Source: Sphaeramia orbicularis
Taxonomy: Eukaryota > Chordata > Actinopteri > Kurtiformes > Apogonidae
Assembly: GCF_902148855.1 (NCBI RefSeq)
Contig: NC_043963.1
Location: 37,395,827-37,459,826 of the forward strand
Reading direction: 5' to 3'
Length of the DNA: 64,000 nucleotides
In this document: one piece after another, positions 42,255 to 54,910 of the stretch
Layout of the letters: each line of letters begins with the position of its first letter
Numbering within the stretch: position 1 is the stretch's first letter
Notes under the pieces: generated by a model
Database searches by the model: none
What the model saw: only the letters and a program-made list of their open reading frames with translations
Told to the model about the DNA's origin: nothing
Made by a program: the position numbers and the translations under genes

Positions 42255-42910
42255 TGACTAAGTACATTTACGCACTCAAATACAGTAAATGCACATTTAA
42301 AGTACTTTTGTTTTACTTGAGGATCTCTTATGTTAATTCTTTTACTCCTTACTGTATTGTTTTTACTTCGCTCTATTTATCTGACAGCTTCATTTACTGA
42401 CAGATGAAGTTTTTACACAATGGATGGTTTAACAAGCTTTTAAAATACAACACATTATTTAAGGTCAAACCTTTTTGTCCTCTAACGTCTTATATGAAGC
42501 AGTGTGTAGTCGGCTCACATTTCAGAAGCCTGTAAATTATTAACAGCTTCACCAAACAGTGATTTTTCCCTCTAAACTTCTTACATGGTTTCATTTCGAA
42601 CCATTCCATCAGTCAGTGAAAGACAAAGATTAGATGAAAACTCCTGAAACTTAAAACAGATGACAGTGACTCATGTGACGAGGCGTCCAATTTTTCTGGT
42701 ATTTGTTTATAAAACTGAAGATAAAATAGATCAAACTGGCTCCATCTCCAGCTGCTGCAACACTAATGTTTCACTATTAATAAACTAATTAGATCTAGTA
42801 TTATATCAGTCTTAAGGCCCAAACAAATACATTTACTTCAATACTTCCGCTACATTTTGCTGCTAATATTTTCACTTTTACTTATCACTGCAGTACTTGA
42901 CTGTTTTTTA
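42255..42910. repeat. TACTTTTACTT-type dispersed repeat, third copy
   Basis: The start ACTAAGTACATTTACGCACT, TTTATCTGACAGCTTCATTT in the middle, and CGCTACATTTTGCTGCTAAT near the end identify the same family as at 33396 and 27840. This is the least interrupted copy. Confidence 0.65.
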
Positions 42911-45524
42911 ACATTACCATAAAAAAATTTCTAGAATTACCTTTCAGTTTGTTGCAATTAAAGTGATGTGACAAAGTATTCCATTCAGTTCTCTAGAGTC
43001 TATAGACAATCGACCCCCTGTTGTGACGTTTTGCTGATTGAAGGAGGGAGTTTTTATGTGTGGGGGTTGAATACATGATTGATAGATGTAATTACTGATT
43101 TCCCTGTTCCAGTTCACTCAGATGTATCAATACTGCTCTATTTCACGGGTCGACACAAAAGCTTCGAAAAGTGGCTTCACTTTTCCACAACAGTGTGAAA
43201 ACAGCATCAATATCTTGATATTTAGTCTTTTGATTTGGACCAAGACAGAGCTGCAGAAGGACGGTGTGCAGTTTCTAGAGTTTTTTTTAATCCTGATTTG
43301 AGCTTTAAGTGGATATTTCTTGCAGGATATTTACTTATGGAGTTCCTTTCCACTGCTATAGTGGTACTTTTACGTAAGAAATAAATTTGAATACCTCCTC
43401 CCCCACTGGGACCTATAGTGTATACTGTTGTTAAAGTCAGTGGTAGATGACAAATAGATGACAGAATCATCAAAATGATAAAATGGTATCACAAAAATAG
43501 TATAAGTGGGCTATATATCTCTATTTACTATATATCAAAACCATAACAATAGTCTAAGTGTCAAATAGCATTACATGTAGAAAGCACATTATTATTATTA
43601 TTATACATTTATTTGTCAACTTTTTGTCAGTTTTGACTTATGTACAGTCCATCTGGCCTATACACTTTGAGGTCACATCTTGATACAGGTGATGTGGATC
43701 GTATTAAAGTTTCTGTTGACACTGTCTTTTCAGTCATCCAAGCATAAACACATTCACTGCCTGTACCAGATGTTTGACTACATAGAAAACATTGTTAACG
43801 CACAGAGATTGTCATCCACTTGGGAGAACATCAGTGGTAAACTTTCTTTGTAACCCATTCGCCAGTAAAACATTAGAATGTTGTCATTGTATGTTTCTGC
43901 AATGGTATGATCTCAATGTTTGTGATTAAAAACTATGTTTCCTATCAATATTTCTTGAAAGAGCCAACAATATTATAGTGTTTTAACTGTTCATGACTCT
44001 TTCTAACTTGAAATGTGTTCATGTGTAGTAGACCTATTTGTAGAAGTATTAGTGATTATATATAAAATAATATTTTTATGGGTAGGTGTAGATTCTGGCA
44101 GAAATTGGTTCAATTTAGGAAAAGATGTCAGGGCTTGATTACATACAGAAAAAGCCCTAACTGCTCCCACAACAATGTGAAAACATATTTTGTAATATTT
44201 AAACCAACCCACAGTCTTTTCCCATCATCAACCAAGGTACTCTTATAAAAATGGAAGGTTTGCAGAAACATGCAATGACAGCCTTTTTTGCTATTGTACG
44301 ACTGGGTTTGGTAAACTGTCTTGGTCAGAGCTCTAAGCCTTTTACGACAGACAAAACAGAATTATTTTACATTCTCGTATAGTATTGTTATGTCAGCGGC
44401 AATAAACAGTTTAATACTAATCTACAGATGCCTTAATGTGGCAAAATGCAAAATGTTGAGCTCACAGTCTATTAAAGATACTCACAATCTTCAGGTTGTC
44501 TTTTCTGGGCCAGTCCACACTGATTTAAATACTGAAAGGCCATAAAGCCACTGCCTTTAGTGGTAAGGTGGAATGAGGTTTTACCAGTCTAAGTATGGAA
44601 AAAAGCAGAGCCTCGCTCCTACCACCAGCTGGCGTGGAGGCTGGATAAATCGAGTCTTAAGTGCATCTTGTTTTTTCTTCCCCATGAGTTGCTGTCATCC
44701 TCCAGCCATGAGTCTCCTGCAAGCAGCTTTTAAAGAGCAAAACCTCCCATTCCCTCCAGCTCCTTGTTCCTTATCTCCGTCCATCTTCCCCATAATGGAT
44801 CAGTGCTGCTGGATCACAGGGGGACTCAGCTCCAGTGGAAAAGCGTTAAGGGATTAGAAACCCTTCTATCAGCACACACACACATCTCCTTGCTGCAAAA
44901 ATGCCTCCCGTAGCACCACTTGCTCTACCACTTTTGTGTGATTAAGACCCTGAAGAAGAGATGAGAGTTTACAGCTGTGCTGCTATATTTACATTAATGT
45001 TACATTCATTTCCTTGAGCCATTGTCAGCTTACATGTAAGCGCAGTATTACAGTAGTAAGGTTCTGTTTCTGTTCTGCTGAATGTATAAACTTTCACTCC
45101 ACAGCACCCACATAATTCAGGTTACACTTCATAGTTTGATACTGTTCCACAATAAATTATATTGCACATTTTGTAATTTTTACATCGACTGGTTTCACTG
45201 TAATTAACAAAATAATTAAAGCTTAATGTCTTCAGTCTGTTACTAAGAAACACTGTCAAAAACCTCCTATTATTGCAAAGTTACAGATACCCTTTTTTCC
45301 TTTTTCACTTGTTTGCCTTACTTTGACCAAACCTTCAGTAAATCCGTTGCTCCTGAGTAAAGTAAATGATTTTCCAATCTCTGAGATTCATTCATCACTC
45401 TCCATGTCACTTCCATTGTGACTGCGTCATCTTCCTCATTAGAAAGCATTCAGAGTGAGGGCAGAATCAGTGGTTGAGCACCGATCAGTACTTTTCAATC
45501 AAGCATCCAGCTCCTTGACTTGGC
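42911..45524. other. Intergenic DNA and ADORA1 3' UTR
   Basis: No exon recognised. The end nearest 45524 should be the ADORA1 3' UTR. On the minus strand AATAAA-like words are scattered and none stands out. Short (ATT)n at about 43588. Confidence 0.4.
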
Positions 45525-47894
45525 TTAGACGGCATTATGCTCCAGTAATGGTGGGTGTTCCTTCGGTTGCTGTGGGGGTTCGGTTTCCTGCTCCTCCTGC
45601 TCAGGTGGAAGCGTCTGTTCTTGTGGTGCGTCTAATTTGAGCATCTGCTTCTGGGGGGGCTGAGGTGAAGTCGGCTCCTTTGCGTCCAGGGTGGGCATCT
45701 CTTTCCTGTCACTGGGCTGGATCTCCAGGGCTGGTGTGTCTTTGCAGCAGAAGTACTGTTGCCAGATTTTCTGGAAAGCTGTGCGGAACTTCTTTATGCG
45801 GAAAGCGTAGACAATTGGGTTGACAGCAGAGTTGCCATGGGTGAGAAGAATTGCAATGTAGAGGAAGGCAATGGGCTTATTGCACTCAGGGCAGAAGAGA
45901 GTGATGCAGTTGATGATGTGTAGGGGAAGCCAGCTGATGGCGAAGAGAAACAGGACGAGAGCCAGAGACTTAGCAAGGTTTAGCTCTTTGTCATAGTATT
46001 TGTTGGGGTCTGAGTGACTGCTGTTGATCTTCTTATTGTTGAGCTGCTTGTGGATCATGTAGAAGATCTCTGCATAAATGAGCAGCATCAGCACCAGAGG
46101 TGGCAGAACCCAACCGAAAAAGTTGAAATATACCATGTAGTCCATGCTGATAACATTTTCAAACTGGCAGGTGATAATAAGGTCAGAACTGATGGAGCCG
46201 TTTTGCTGCAGGCGCCATAAGTTGTTCCAGCCCAGCATGGGTGTAAGCCCCACAATGAAAGACACCGTCCAACATACTACCACTGCCAGCCCTGCTCGAC
46301 GAGGAGTCACCACTCGCTTGTACCTGGGGGACAAAACACACAGCATGTCAGCATTTTGTAGCTCAGTGTGCACTTTTCATTCATTTTGATTGTACACTTT
46401 GACAGTATAAAGTCGGATGCCTGCCAAGCACTAATGAAGACAGCTACCAGATAAAACCCTGTTGAAAACCTGATCCCATTCAGGTCACTAGGACTTGGTA
46501 CTTACCATGTGTAACATTTGTATTTGTCAAGGAAAGGGTTAACATGACAATGACCTGACCTTTCCTGAGCCTGAAGCAAAACAAAAAAACTGCAAATTAT
46601 TCAGTCAGTGGCAGGTGCCATGTGTTAGATTAGTATTGATTTGAGATGTATGTGTTAGAATAGGTCAGTGTCTGAAGAGGAGCCAAAGGATCGTTACCCG
46701 GACGCTGGGTTTGGAGTCTGCTCATATCAGATCTCATGGCTGAGAGTGTGAGAAAAATATGGGAGAAACAGCAGCTCTTAATGGTGTTGTGTTTCACAAA
46801 CAACTGATTGTTAGGTTATAAGAAAATGTGCTTTGTGGGAGAAATTGTTGTCATAATGCTGCATTTCTGTTTTGAAATATTACCCCACAAGGGATGGGAG
46901 TGGCAGCAGCACCTCCTTGGTGACACATGTGATGATAATGTGGTCTTGCAGATGTACTAATGTTAAAGTTCAAGACTGACATGCACGATAATCTACATTT
47001 ATAAACTTGAAAGATTTAGCAGGATCTTATACAGGAGATTAAACTCTGGGACTCTTTCCCAGACAGTAAATTCCACTCTTCACTAATCTTATCTTTTCAG
47101 TCACTGAGGTTCAGGGCTCTGTCTTTTGTTGGAGTCTGACACGATAACTCTCCCTTGAACAAATGCATCAAATTGAAAAGGAGGAAGTCAATGTGTTTCT
47201 GCCCCCAAGAGACACAAAAAGAGGTTATCTTATATTCATCCATCTCTGCACGCTGTAAATAACACTCGCGGTGCTGCTGTGCCTCACATCTACACATATT
47301 ACAGATCCTGTGGGACTAATTAAAACTGTTAGTTGATCAACCATGCTCTGGTAAGCTGTCATGACAGTAATGGTGAGTCAGATTATGTGTATATAAAGGC
47401 ACTGGCAGGATGGAGGCATCATGAGGAAATCAATGCCAGAGTTGTAATGTCTGGGCTTCTGGTAAATGAAACACTGCCAGCATCATCATCTTATTCCTCA
47501 TATTCACTTTTCAGGTGTGGACAGTGAGAGCCCTCATCTGCTGTGTAATTTACCTGGTGGGGATCTTGACCCTGAGATAGCGGTCAATAGCAATGGCCAG
47601 AAGAGCCAGGATTGAACTTTGCGTCAGCACCAGCACCGTGCACGCCACGAGCAGGCAGCTGTAGAAGTGAGTTTGGAGTCCGATGCTGATAGTGATGGCC
47701 AGAGGGATGACGAGCGCTCCCACTGCAATATCCGCCAGAGCCAGGGACACGATGAAGCAGAACGTCGTATCTCGCAACGATTTATTAATTTTCACCGCCC
47801 AAACCACCATCACATTCCCAATTACCGACGAGAGTGCTATCACCACCTCCATGCCTATGTAGACAGACTGTGCTGCTGTAAGCGCTCCGGGCAT
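45525..47894 (-). CDS. adora1: Adenosine A1 receptor
   Basis: Two coding exons (47554-47894 and 45525-46323, separated by a 1,230 bp intron at the position usual for adenosine receptors, after the second intracellular loop) give 379 residues. Seven transmembrane helices are evident. Class A landmarks are all present: DRY (104-106), the disulphide pair Cys80/Cys166, and NPIVY (282-286). Adenosine-binding residues known from mammals are kept: Phe168 and Glu169 in loop 2, Asn252, Thr275 and His276. The [20 protein letters not shown] stretch is A1-type rather than A2 or A3. A CC motif after helix 8 may be palmitoylated. The tail runs about 55 residues past mammalian A1 and is rich in Pro, Gln and Glu. 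The receptor couples to Gi/o and lowers cAMP. Fish often have two A1 paralogues, and I cannot tell which this is. Confidence 0.97.
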
Positions 47895-48430
47895 CCTTGC
47901 AGATGATTATGTCTTTGATAAGAACTAGATAGATTTTTTCCCTTTTTTTGAGAATAGCTTTAGGGAAGCAGCCACCAGAGCAGTCCTTGATCTTTTTCTC
48001 CCCTTTTTTCCCCCTTTAATCACAGTATTCTCCAAATGCGCTGTGGTGCGTCCATTTGTCACGTAGCTCACATGGTTAAATAAAGAAAAAAAAGTTGGTA
48101 GACAAATCCAGTTTTTTAGACAGAGCTGCTTGTTAAGCGAGCAGCATAACTGAGAATGAGTGGGGTCTTCCGTGGGAGCAGGTGTTCTGCTCCGTCTCCT
48201 ATTGTGCGTCGTTGTCGCTCTCTGCGCCCTGCGCCTCCACTTGGCTGAATCCACCTGCTCCTGCTGACGGGAACATCCTTTCCGTGCGCTTCGGTTTATC
48301 CAAGATCGCGCTCCAGTGTCCGCAACAACGGCCTTTTACATTTCAGGAAAGCTGTTTTAACAAAAGAAATTGTATTAAATAATTTGGTTGAAAACGCGCA
48401 GTGACGCTCGTGCGCAGACGGCTCCGCTCC
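47895..48430 (-). promoter_or_regulatory. adora1: ADORA1 5' UTR and probable promoter
   Basis: Upstream of the ATG the sequence between about 48180 and 48420 is richer in GC and CpG than its surroundings, as expected for a promoter or first exon. The transcription start, and whether the leader is spliced, cannot be read from the sequence. Confidence 0.5.
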
Positions 48431-48480
48431 CTCCTCTCTCTCTCTCTCTTTCTTCTTCTCTTGCTCTGTCTCTCTCTCCC
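48427..48480. repeat. CT-rich microsatellite
   Basis: An impure (CT)n tract directly upstream of the probable ADORA1 promoter; (GA)n on the gene strand. Confidence 0.85.
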
Positions 48481-49589
48481 CCGCTGTGTGTTAGTAAGAC
48501 CAATAATGCAGCTTCCGAAAATAACTCTCTTTTTCTTCTTTTGCTGCCCATTAAAATCTGCTATGTTTATGTCACTTAAATGCTCCAGTCCATGTATGTG
48601 TTTCCTTTTTCACATTTTACACACAGCACATGTCTGCAGCTTTGTGTGGGATTGTCCCATAACACACAGCTGGTGCAGAGGTCACACCACCCCTCTCTAT
48701 TGGTAATGGACCTTGCACTATTGCTCTAAGAGGTGTGGCACTGCCTTAAGCTGACAAAAATAACTTAGATAAAGCCATTGTAGCAACCTCTTATAGGTAT
48801 ATTGACCAACAATGTTTCAACTGGAAGCAAACAGTAATGCTTTGTATTGTTTTGTCTTATAATTATCATTTTAGATTGTGGTGCATATGTCAGTCACTGC
48901 TCAACACCTCTGAGAAGAAGCATAAATCTGTGCAGACAAATGTATTCAGGTCAATTCTAAATATATCTTTGTACTTCAGGCTTCAAAGACCTCCACTCTG
49001 CGCCTCAGGCCAGCATAGCCTCCAAACTAATGAGAAATCTATAACAACAAACTGTGAAACATTATGACTGATAGGGCCTATTGATCATCCTTTTAAAAAT
49101 CCACTGCAGCTTTCTCACAGGTTTTAGAAAAGGATATTGAGTTTGACCGGTTAAGAGGCCGGTGACACAGCAACATGTCATGGCTTCCTAAACAGCTACA
49201 GGATAAACTAAGAGCATTGTAAACATACAAGAGGAACCAGGAATTAGCTGCCGGCATCATGTGGTCCCACCCTAGAGGTCAAAGGTCAGCAGCTGCTTGT
49301 GGTTTGACCATGGTAGAAAGGTTACTTTGGAAATGCAATACACATTGGATTAGTTACCCTGTTGAAAATGCAGTGAGCAATGTTTTAACAACTTAACTCA
49401 AAGAATATAGCTTATTGTTTGTGTTATCTTTGTGATTATAAAGAAGAAAGAATAAATTCCTTTAATTTTCTGTCACTGGGGAAACTTTTTCATTCTGTTG
49501 TTTTTTTTTTGTGCATGGACTCATGCCCAAATACACACATATTCATTAACAGGACCAATATACATGGATTTCATTTGTAGAAAGGTATC
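48481..49589. other. Intergenic, nothing recognised
   Basis: No exon or repeat family recognised. Confidence 0.4.
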
Positions 49590-49750
49590 AGAGCGAGTGG
49601 GTTGTCACGTGGTGGAGTACCCTGAAGAGTTGGAGGTGTCTTGCTCAGGGAAACCTTGGCAGTGCCCTAGCAGTGAACTGACATCTCTGCAAATACCAGT
49701 CAGCATGGAATGGAACTTGAACCAGCAACCCTCTGGTTCAAAATCCAACA
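49590..49750. repeat. SINE/LINE-tail-like dispersed repeat, degraded
   Basis: GGTGTCTTGCTCAGGGAAAC and TTGAACCAGCAACCCTCTGG resemble the fish repeat that reads 'GTCTTGCCCAAGGACAC ... GAACCCCCAACCCTCTGG'. The copy is diverged. Confidence 0.5.
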
Positions 49751-49948
49751 TATGTTTGGCAATAAAATTGAAAAGTCTTAGAAACATTTATTTAAATCAA
49801 GCTCACCAAGGGAAACTGGTTGATGGTAAATATGTATTAAAAGTTATTCATTTAACTGGAGCTACAATACAGATTGAGATGTTTTACCACCAAAACAAAT
49901 CACAAAGATGTAAACAGCAGTAGAAGAAAAACGCAACAAACCAAGCCC

Positions 49949-49952
49949 ACAT

Positions 49953-49996
<44 letters not shown>

Positions 49997-50210
49997 TAGG
50001 GACAGTGCACATCAATGAACATCTACAACAATTGCAGCTGTAAATATGCCAGATTGTAGCAGCAGTGCTAATTTCCATCTGTAGTCCCTAGGCAGGTGAC
50101 AAGAAAGACAATTGACAAAAACGCAAAATATTGTAAAAGACATCATAAAAAAACAGTACAAAGAAATGCAAAACATCCTAAAAACACACAGGACACACAT
50201 TCTGTCAGGT
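49949..50210 (-). repeat. LINE 3' end with (TTTA)n tail
   Basis: (TTTA)n at 49952-49995 is followed by TAGGGACAGTGCACATCAAT and ATCTGTAGTCCCTAGGCAGG. This is the reverse of a common fish non-LTR retrotransposon 3' end, so the element lies on the minus strand. Only the untranslated end is present. Confidence 0.6.
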
Positions 50211-51779
50211 TCATGTTTAATGGTGATAGAAACGTTGATAGAACTGGGAACTGTTCATGATTTTCTCTATACTGGTTAGATAGAGTTAAAGTAAAAATAA
50301 CTTTTCAAATATTGATTTCAACAAAAATTTCAAGAAACAATCTCATTTGTCACTTGTTAGATTTATTGAAATAATCCCCTTTGTAATCAGAAACATATTT
50401 CTACACTTACATTATAGTGCCATGTATTATCTAATTGAATTACATAACGCTTTTACACGTAACTCGTTTCTCCTCGGTGCTGGCCATGACCACGACATGC
50501 TCCCCACTTTCACATTCAGGCGGGAATAAATGTGTAGTCTGGATGTGAAGGCGTCCCAGATGGTGCACTGAACTCACAAAGTGCAACTTATGTAATATTG
50601 AGGATGGAAGTGCCGGGATTCAGAGTGTAATAAACACACAACACAAAGCAGAGAATACACTGGTCAGTGTTTATACCGAGACAGCATGTGTGTTGGCAAA
50701 GATGCTAGGACTCTGCAGGAGCTCAGCCGAAATGTCTAGAAGACGGTCTCCATCTGTGAGCGGTTGGGTGGCGACCACAATCTGAGTCGTCAGCGTGAGG
50801 AACAGAGGTTGGCCAACGTGCAGCGAGGAAGGAAGCCGACATATGGTGTTCTCGCTGTGACTGGCATTTGATCCAGTCGTGACAGTTTAATGAGCATAAG
50901 GGTGGTGGTAATGCATGGGAAATCAATCATTATGGAGCACATAGTGTACGTTAACACAGTTAGGCCAGTGTGAGTGGCAATGAAGGATGGTAGAAAGGCT
51001 TCCACTTTGGATGTCAAGTAGCATTTCCTCCAGTGGGTCTAAATAATAAACACAACTTCTCCTGTTATGTGAGTCTGCCTTTCAGTGAAAACAGTTTGAG
51101 CTCAACCTGTGAAATGTAAAGGCTCAGCTGAGAGTAACAAGGGACCTGGAGAGAGAGAGACCTACTCCATCATTTCAGCCTGTTGTTTTCTCATTGTTTC
51201 TTTGAGCTGCTTAGTGGGGAACACAGTCACATGTAGCACGGCAAACACAGACCTGGTAATGCTGTTTGTGTCCGCTCACAGTGAACGTCTCCACTGAGGA
51301 CATCACAGGAACATGGCATATCTGTGAGACACTGTATTAAACAGACCCCCCTACAATCGCATGACATTTTTTCTACTTTAAAAGCCTCTGGGTGTGAATT
51401 TCAACAACTCAGAAGCACTTCTTTGACAGTTGAATTCGGTTAGATAAACTGTCATGTCTACAGAGTCTGGAAATGAGGAAATGTTTCTGTAAAGGTTTGT
51501 CAGATTTTCTCATCTGGGGATACGTGACCAGTGAAGTGCATTGTACTGCAGTTTTATGACACAGTTTCTGCAGTTCAATGCTCTTTCCCTACAGGCCTCA
51601 ACATCAGACATTGTTACTACAGTTCACATCTTCTCTTGCTGCTGTTCAGTTTTGTACGGCTGAGAGCTTTCAACAAAACCATCTTCAAGTCACTATAAAT
51701 CATCCCGTTACATGACAGAAACACCCACTAATAGGTGCGGGCACATTGACACCCTCAGAGCCTTAACAGTACATCAGCC
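50211..51779. other. Intergenic, nothing firmly recognised
   Basis: A GC-richer stretch at about 50690-51010 has two overlapping minus-strand frames but no family resemblance and no convincing splice sites. Confidence 0.35.
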
Positions 51780-52370
51780 GCTTTGTTTTGACACAGCAGG
51801 ATTTATCTGATGGCTGGAACTGCCTGGATAAAAAAACCAAGCACTGAGCCTTGTCCATATTCAAATGAGAAAAGATCACACAGCGTCTTCCTCCCTAGTG
51901 TTTTGTCTGCTGAACTGGGTTCAAAAACAATATTGCTCAGTCATTAAAAAAAGCCTCAGCGATGAACTGTGGTCGTGTTCTCAGCGGACTCTGAATCAGA
52001 CAGAGGCAACATTATTAAAGCTGACAAAGATGTGGGACCTTGTCTTATTAGCTGGAGGGGCCTTCTAGGAAAACAGCTTAGCCATTTCAAACAAGACTGA
52101 GGCCCTCGAAAAATATAATTGCCACGTTATTACAAGGTACATTCTAGAAAAAAACACATACAAGATGGATAGCCTCGGTTGCACAGAAGACCTCCAATGA
52201 AAATTTCAGATTGGAGGCAATATTGTGTTGCAGCACTCAAGCCCTCAGCTGAATCCCCTGGACAATCGAACAAGCACCCTAACAGCTTGTAAACCATTAC
52301 AGCTGCTGGGAATGGATGAGGCCCAGTGTAATTCACATGGAAATTCTCATAAGTGTGATGGATCATGAAT
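51780..52370. other. Non-repetitive AT-rich block, possible conserved non-coding element
   Basis: The stretch has high sequence complexity, no simple repeats, no transposon ends and no open frame of note, yet many ordered AT-rich words (GGCAACATTATTAAAGCTGA, GTCTTATTAGCTGG). It has the look of a vertebrate non-coding element. That is an impression, not evidence of conservation. Confidence 0.25.
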
Positions 52371-53999
52371 GGAAAATGGAAAAGGGTAAACAGACATTAT
52401 CAACATGTATTAATCTCTCTTTAGAAAAATCAACAGCGTTCTCATGAACTCAGCTTGTTTTCTTTAACAGAGAAAATTAAATTAAAACGGACGACATTAT
52501 GGCTGATACATTACCTGAGGTCATATTAAATGGATGTGCACAGCAAAAAATGATTTCCATGAAGCAGGACTTATTACCTGCGGAATAGAAGATTCTATTT
52601 GTATTTTGTTGTCATCTGTATTCATGCATTTGTTTTCTCCTTCTGTAACCTATATAAACTGAAACTAAAATGACTGAAAAACACACAAGAATAAATGAAT
52701 ACATGACATTAGCTGGGAGGTTTTATGGATTAAAATATTATGCGTTTGATTGCAAAAAGGACAGAGGAATTTTCCAAATTAAATCATAAATAATCCATCT
52801 GCAATCTGACCTACTTTTGGGTTTCAGTGCACATTGAAGAAGAAAAACACTGCTTATCCAGTATTAGACTCAGCTGAGGTGGTGGAGCTATAAATAATCG
52901 AAGTGAATACAAAAAAATGAAGATATGCCACTGCACTCTTGAGTCTGATGCATTGTACAAAAACACATTTAGATGAACCACTGAGCCTCTAATGAATAGA
53001 TCAATGTCATATACTTCAGGGTTGCTCTTACATCTATTTCACTCCTCTGTTCACATTGATAGAACATAACCTTGTGGAGATACTTCTTTAACTCTATTGT
53101 TTCTCTGTGGTTCTAGCTGACTCATCAAAACCACCCTGACCCTCAGACTGTCCCCGAAATGAACGGCAAAACACCCACCTGAAGCACAGCCTGACAGGGT
53201 GCAAATTGAAAATGCCACCAGCCTCCCTGTAGACACGCTTGCACACTTGGTGGTTTTAGCACCTATCAAACGGATGAGCATCATGTGATTATCTATTATA
53301 ATTAATTCAATAATGTCACTGAATAAACACTTTCTATCAATTCTCTGTAGGGGTTGTGATAGTTACAGAAAACAGACAAACTAAATACCTATACCTGAAA
53401 GAAAAAGAAAAATGACAGCAATACAATAAAGAACATAATCAATAATTTAACTAATACACTAAAATGAAATACAAATGCAGGTAAATCTATATTTGTTTTC
53501 ATTTTCTTACAGTATTGACTCTTTTGCAAGAATAAAATGGCTTTGCACAAAATAAACTATGGTTTTGTAAATTGCACCTTTCTGTTTATCAGTTATTAAA
53601 GAAAGTTTTCTTCATAACATGTGAACGGCTAAAACTAAAATAAAATCCCAAAATAAGACTTAATCCACTTAAACCACTCATAAAGTAACAAAAACTAAAT
53701 GGCAAAACTGAAATACAAAATAAAACAAAATAAAATTTCAACAATAGATAATAATTCTGCACCTCAGTGATGTTTTATAACCACATAAAGAATGTATTTA
53801 TATCATATTAAGCTGTATTGTTATATTAATATGTAAGCAGCTCAAATATTTCTCAGTATAAAATAACAACATAACATACTGCACACTTCTAATACCCCTC
53901 AGCCAACTATAGTGTAAGATTCTGTTGAAAGTTACTGCCCTATAATTTAGTTATGATTGTCTTTGTGTAAAACGTATTACATACATATTTATATTTGAA

Positions 54000-54240
54000 A
54001 GTAGATATTATAACTGCACAAGGCCATTGGACCTTGAAAAAGCAGGTCAAGGTGACCTGTTTTCAATAGGCTTGTGCTCCATAACAAGATTCATCCACAG
54101 TATGAATTTGGTGCAGATATCTCAATGCATTCTTCAGATAATGCGATTATGTTGTTGAATGGACAGATGGACAGATAGACAGACAAATGACAAAACGATT
54201 ACAATACCCCTTTGGCCAGAAGTTGGCCGAGGGGTAAAAA
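54000..54240. repeat. Dispersed repeat ending GGCCGAGGGGTAAAAA
   Basis: GGTCAAGGTGACCTG near the left, a GGACAGATGGACAGATAG tract, and CCTTTGGCCAGAAGTTGGCC at the right form a layout seen in a short repeat dispersed in fish and other aquatic animals. No coding potential. Confidence 0.5.
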
Positions 54241-54378
54241 ACACAGAATAAAACTGCATAAAACTCATTTGAAAAACTGAAATATAAAACAAAATTAAAT
54301 TACACTGAATTAAATTTCAATTCTAGACAATTATTCTGCACCTCAGTGACGTTTTATAACAGCATAAAGAATATATTT

Positions 54379-54842
54379 AGGCTACCTTCAGACTGCAGGC
54401 AAATGTGGCCTAAATCCGATTTTTTTGCTCATATGTAACCTGTATCCAATCTATTAAAAACAGTTTGAACAGCACAAATTTGATTTTTTCAAATCCAACC
54501 CAGGACACTTTCAAATGTGGTCCTAAATCTGATATATATCACAGTATCACAATATGTCTTCAGTCTGAATGACCAAGTTGCATTTATCCGACCTTTATGT
54601 CACTAAAATGCAACAAGTGTCACAATTCTGCGTCCCAGGTGTGTTACTTCCATAAACACAGTACATGCCTGCGTGGTCATATTATGTCAGAACCTCTTTT
54701 ACGCATGCAGGTCACTTCAGGATCATATTCAGTTCATACTCAAAACTGATAGAAGTCACATTTAATGTGTAATATGAACGAGCACACAAAAAAATCAGAT
54801 TTCACCAAAAAATCTGAATCTGTTCCTTCTGAACATAGCCTG
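54379..54842. mobile_element. Non-autonomous TIR element (AGGCTACCTTCAGA ends)
   Basis: AGGCTACCTTCAGA on the left mirrors TCTGAACATAGCCT on the right. The interior has paired words for AAATCCGATTTTTT and AAAAATCAGATTT. The 464 bp element interrupts the second copy of a local duplication. The first copy provides the empty site. Confidence 0.7.
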
Positions 54843-54910
54843 AGGTCATATTAGCTACATTTATTGTGCATTAATGTCTAAGCAGCTCAAATACCTCTCT
54901 GTAGGTAGTT

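Larger units (their letters stand above)
53690..54910. repeat. Local duplicated block
   Basis: About 53690-53865 (TTCTGCACCTCAGTGATG through TAAGCAGCTCAAATATTTCT) recurs at about 54270-54378 and continues at 54843-54905 (ATTCTGCACCTCAGTGACG, then TAAGCAGCTCAAATACC). The second copy is split by the TIR element at 54379-54842. Confidence 0.65.

Noticed and set aside
30600-45500. Expected SLC12A5 or NCOA5 exons next to MMP9, as in mammals
   Set aside because: No frame with transporter or coactivator similarity and splice sites was found.
49498-49923. 141-codon plus-strand frame
   Set aside because: Overlaps a degraded dispersed repeat and has no recognisable domain.
50723-51017. Two overlapping minus-strand frames in a GC-richer patch
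   Set aside because: No family resemblance, no good splice sites and no neighbours to form a gene.
53100-53284. Minus-strand frame MMLIRLIGAKTTK...
   Set aside because: Short, without domain, neighbours or promoter; consistent with chance.
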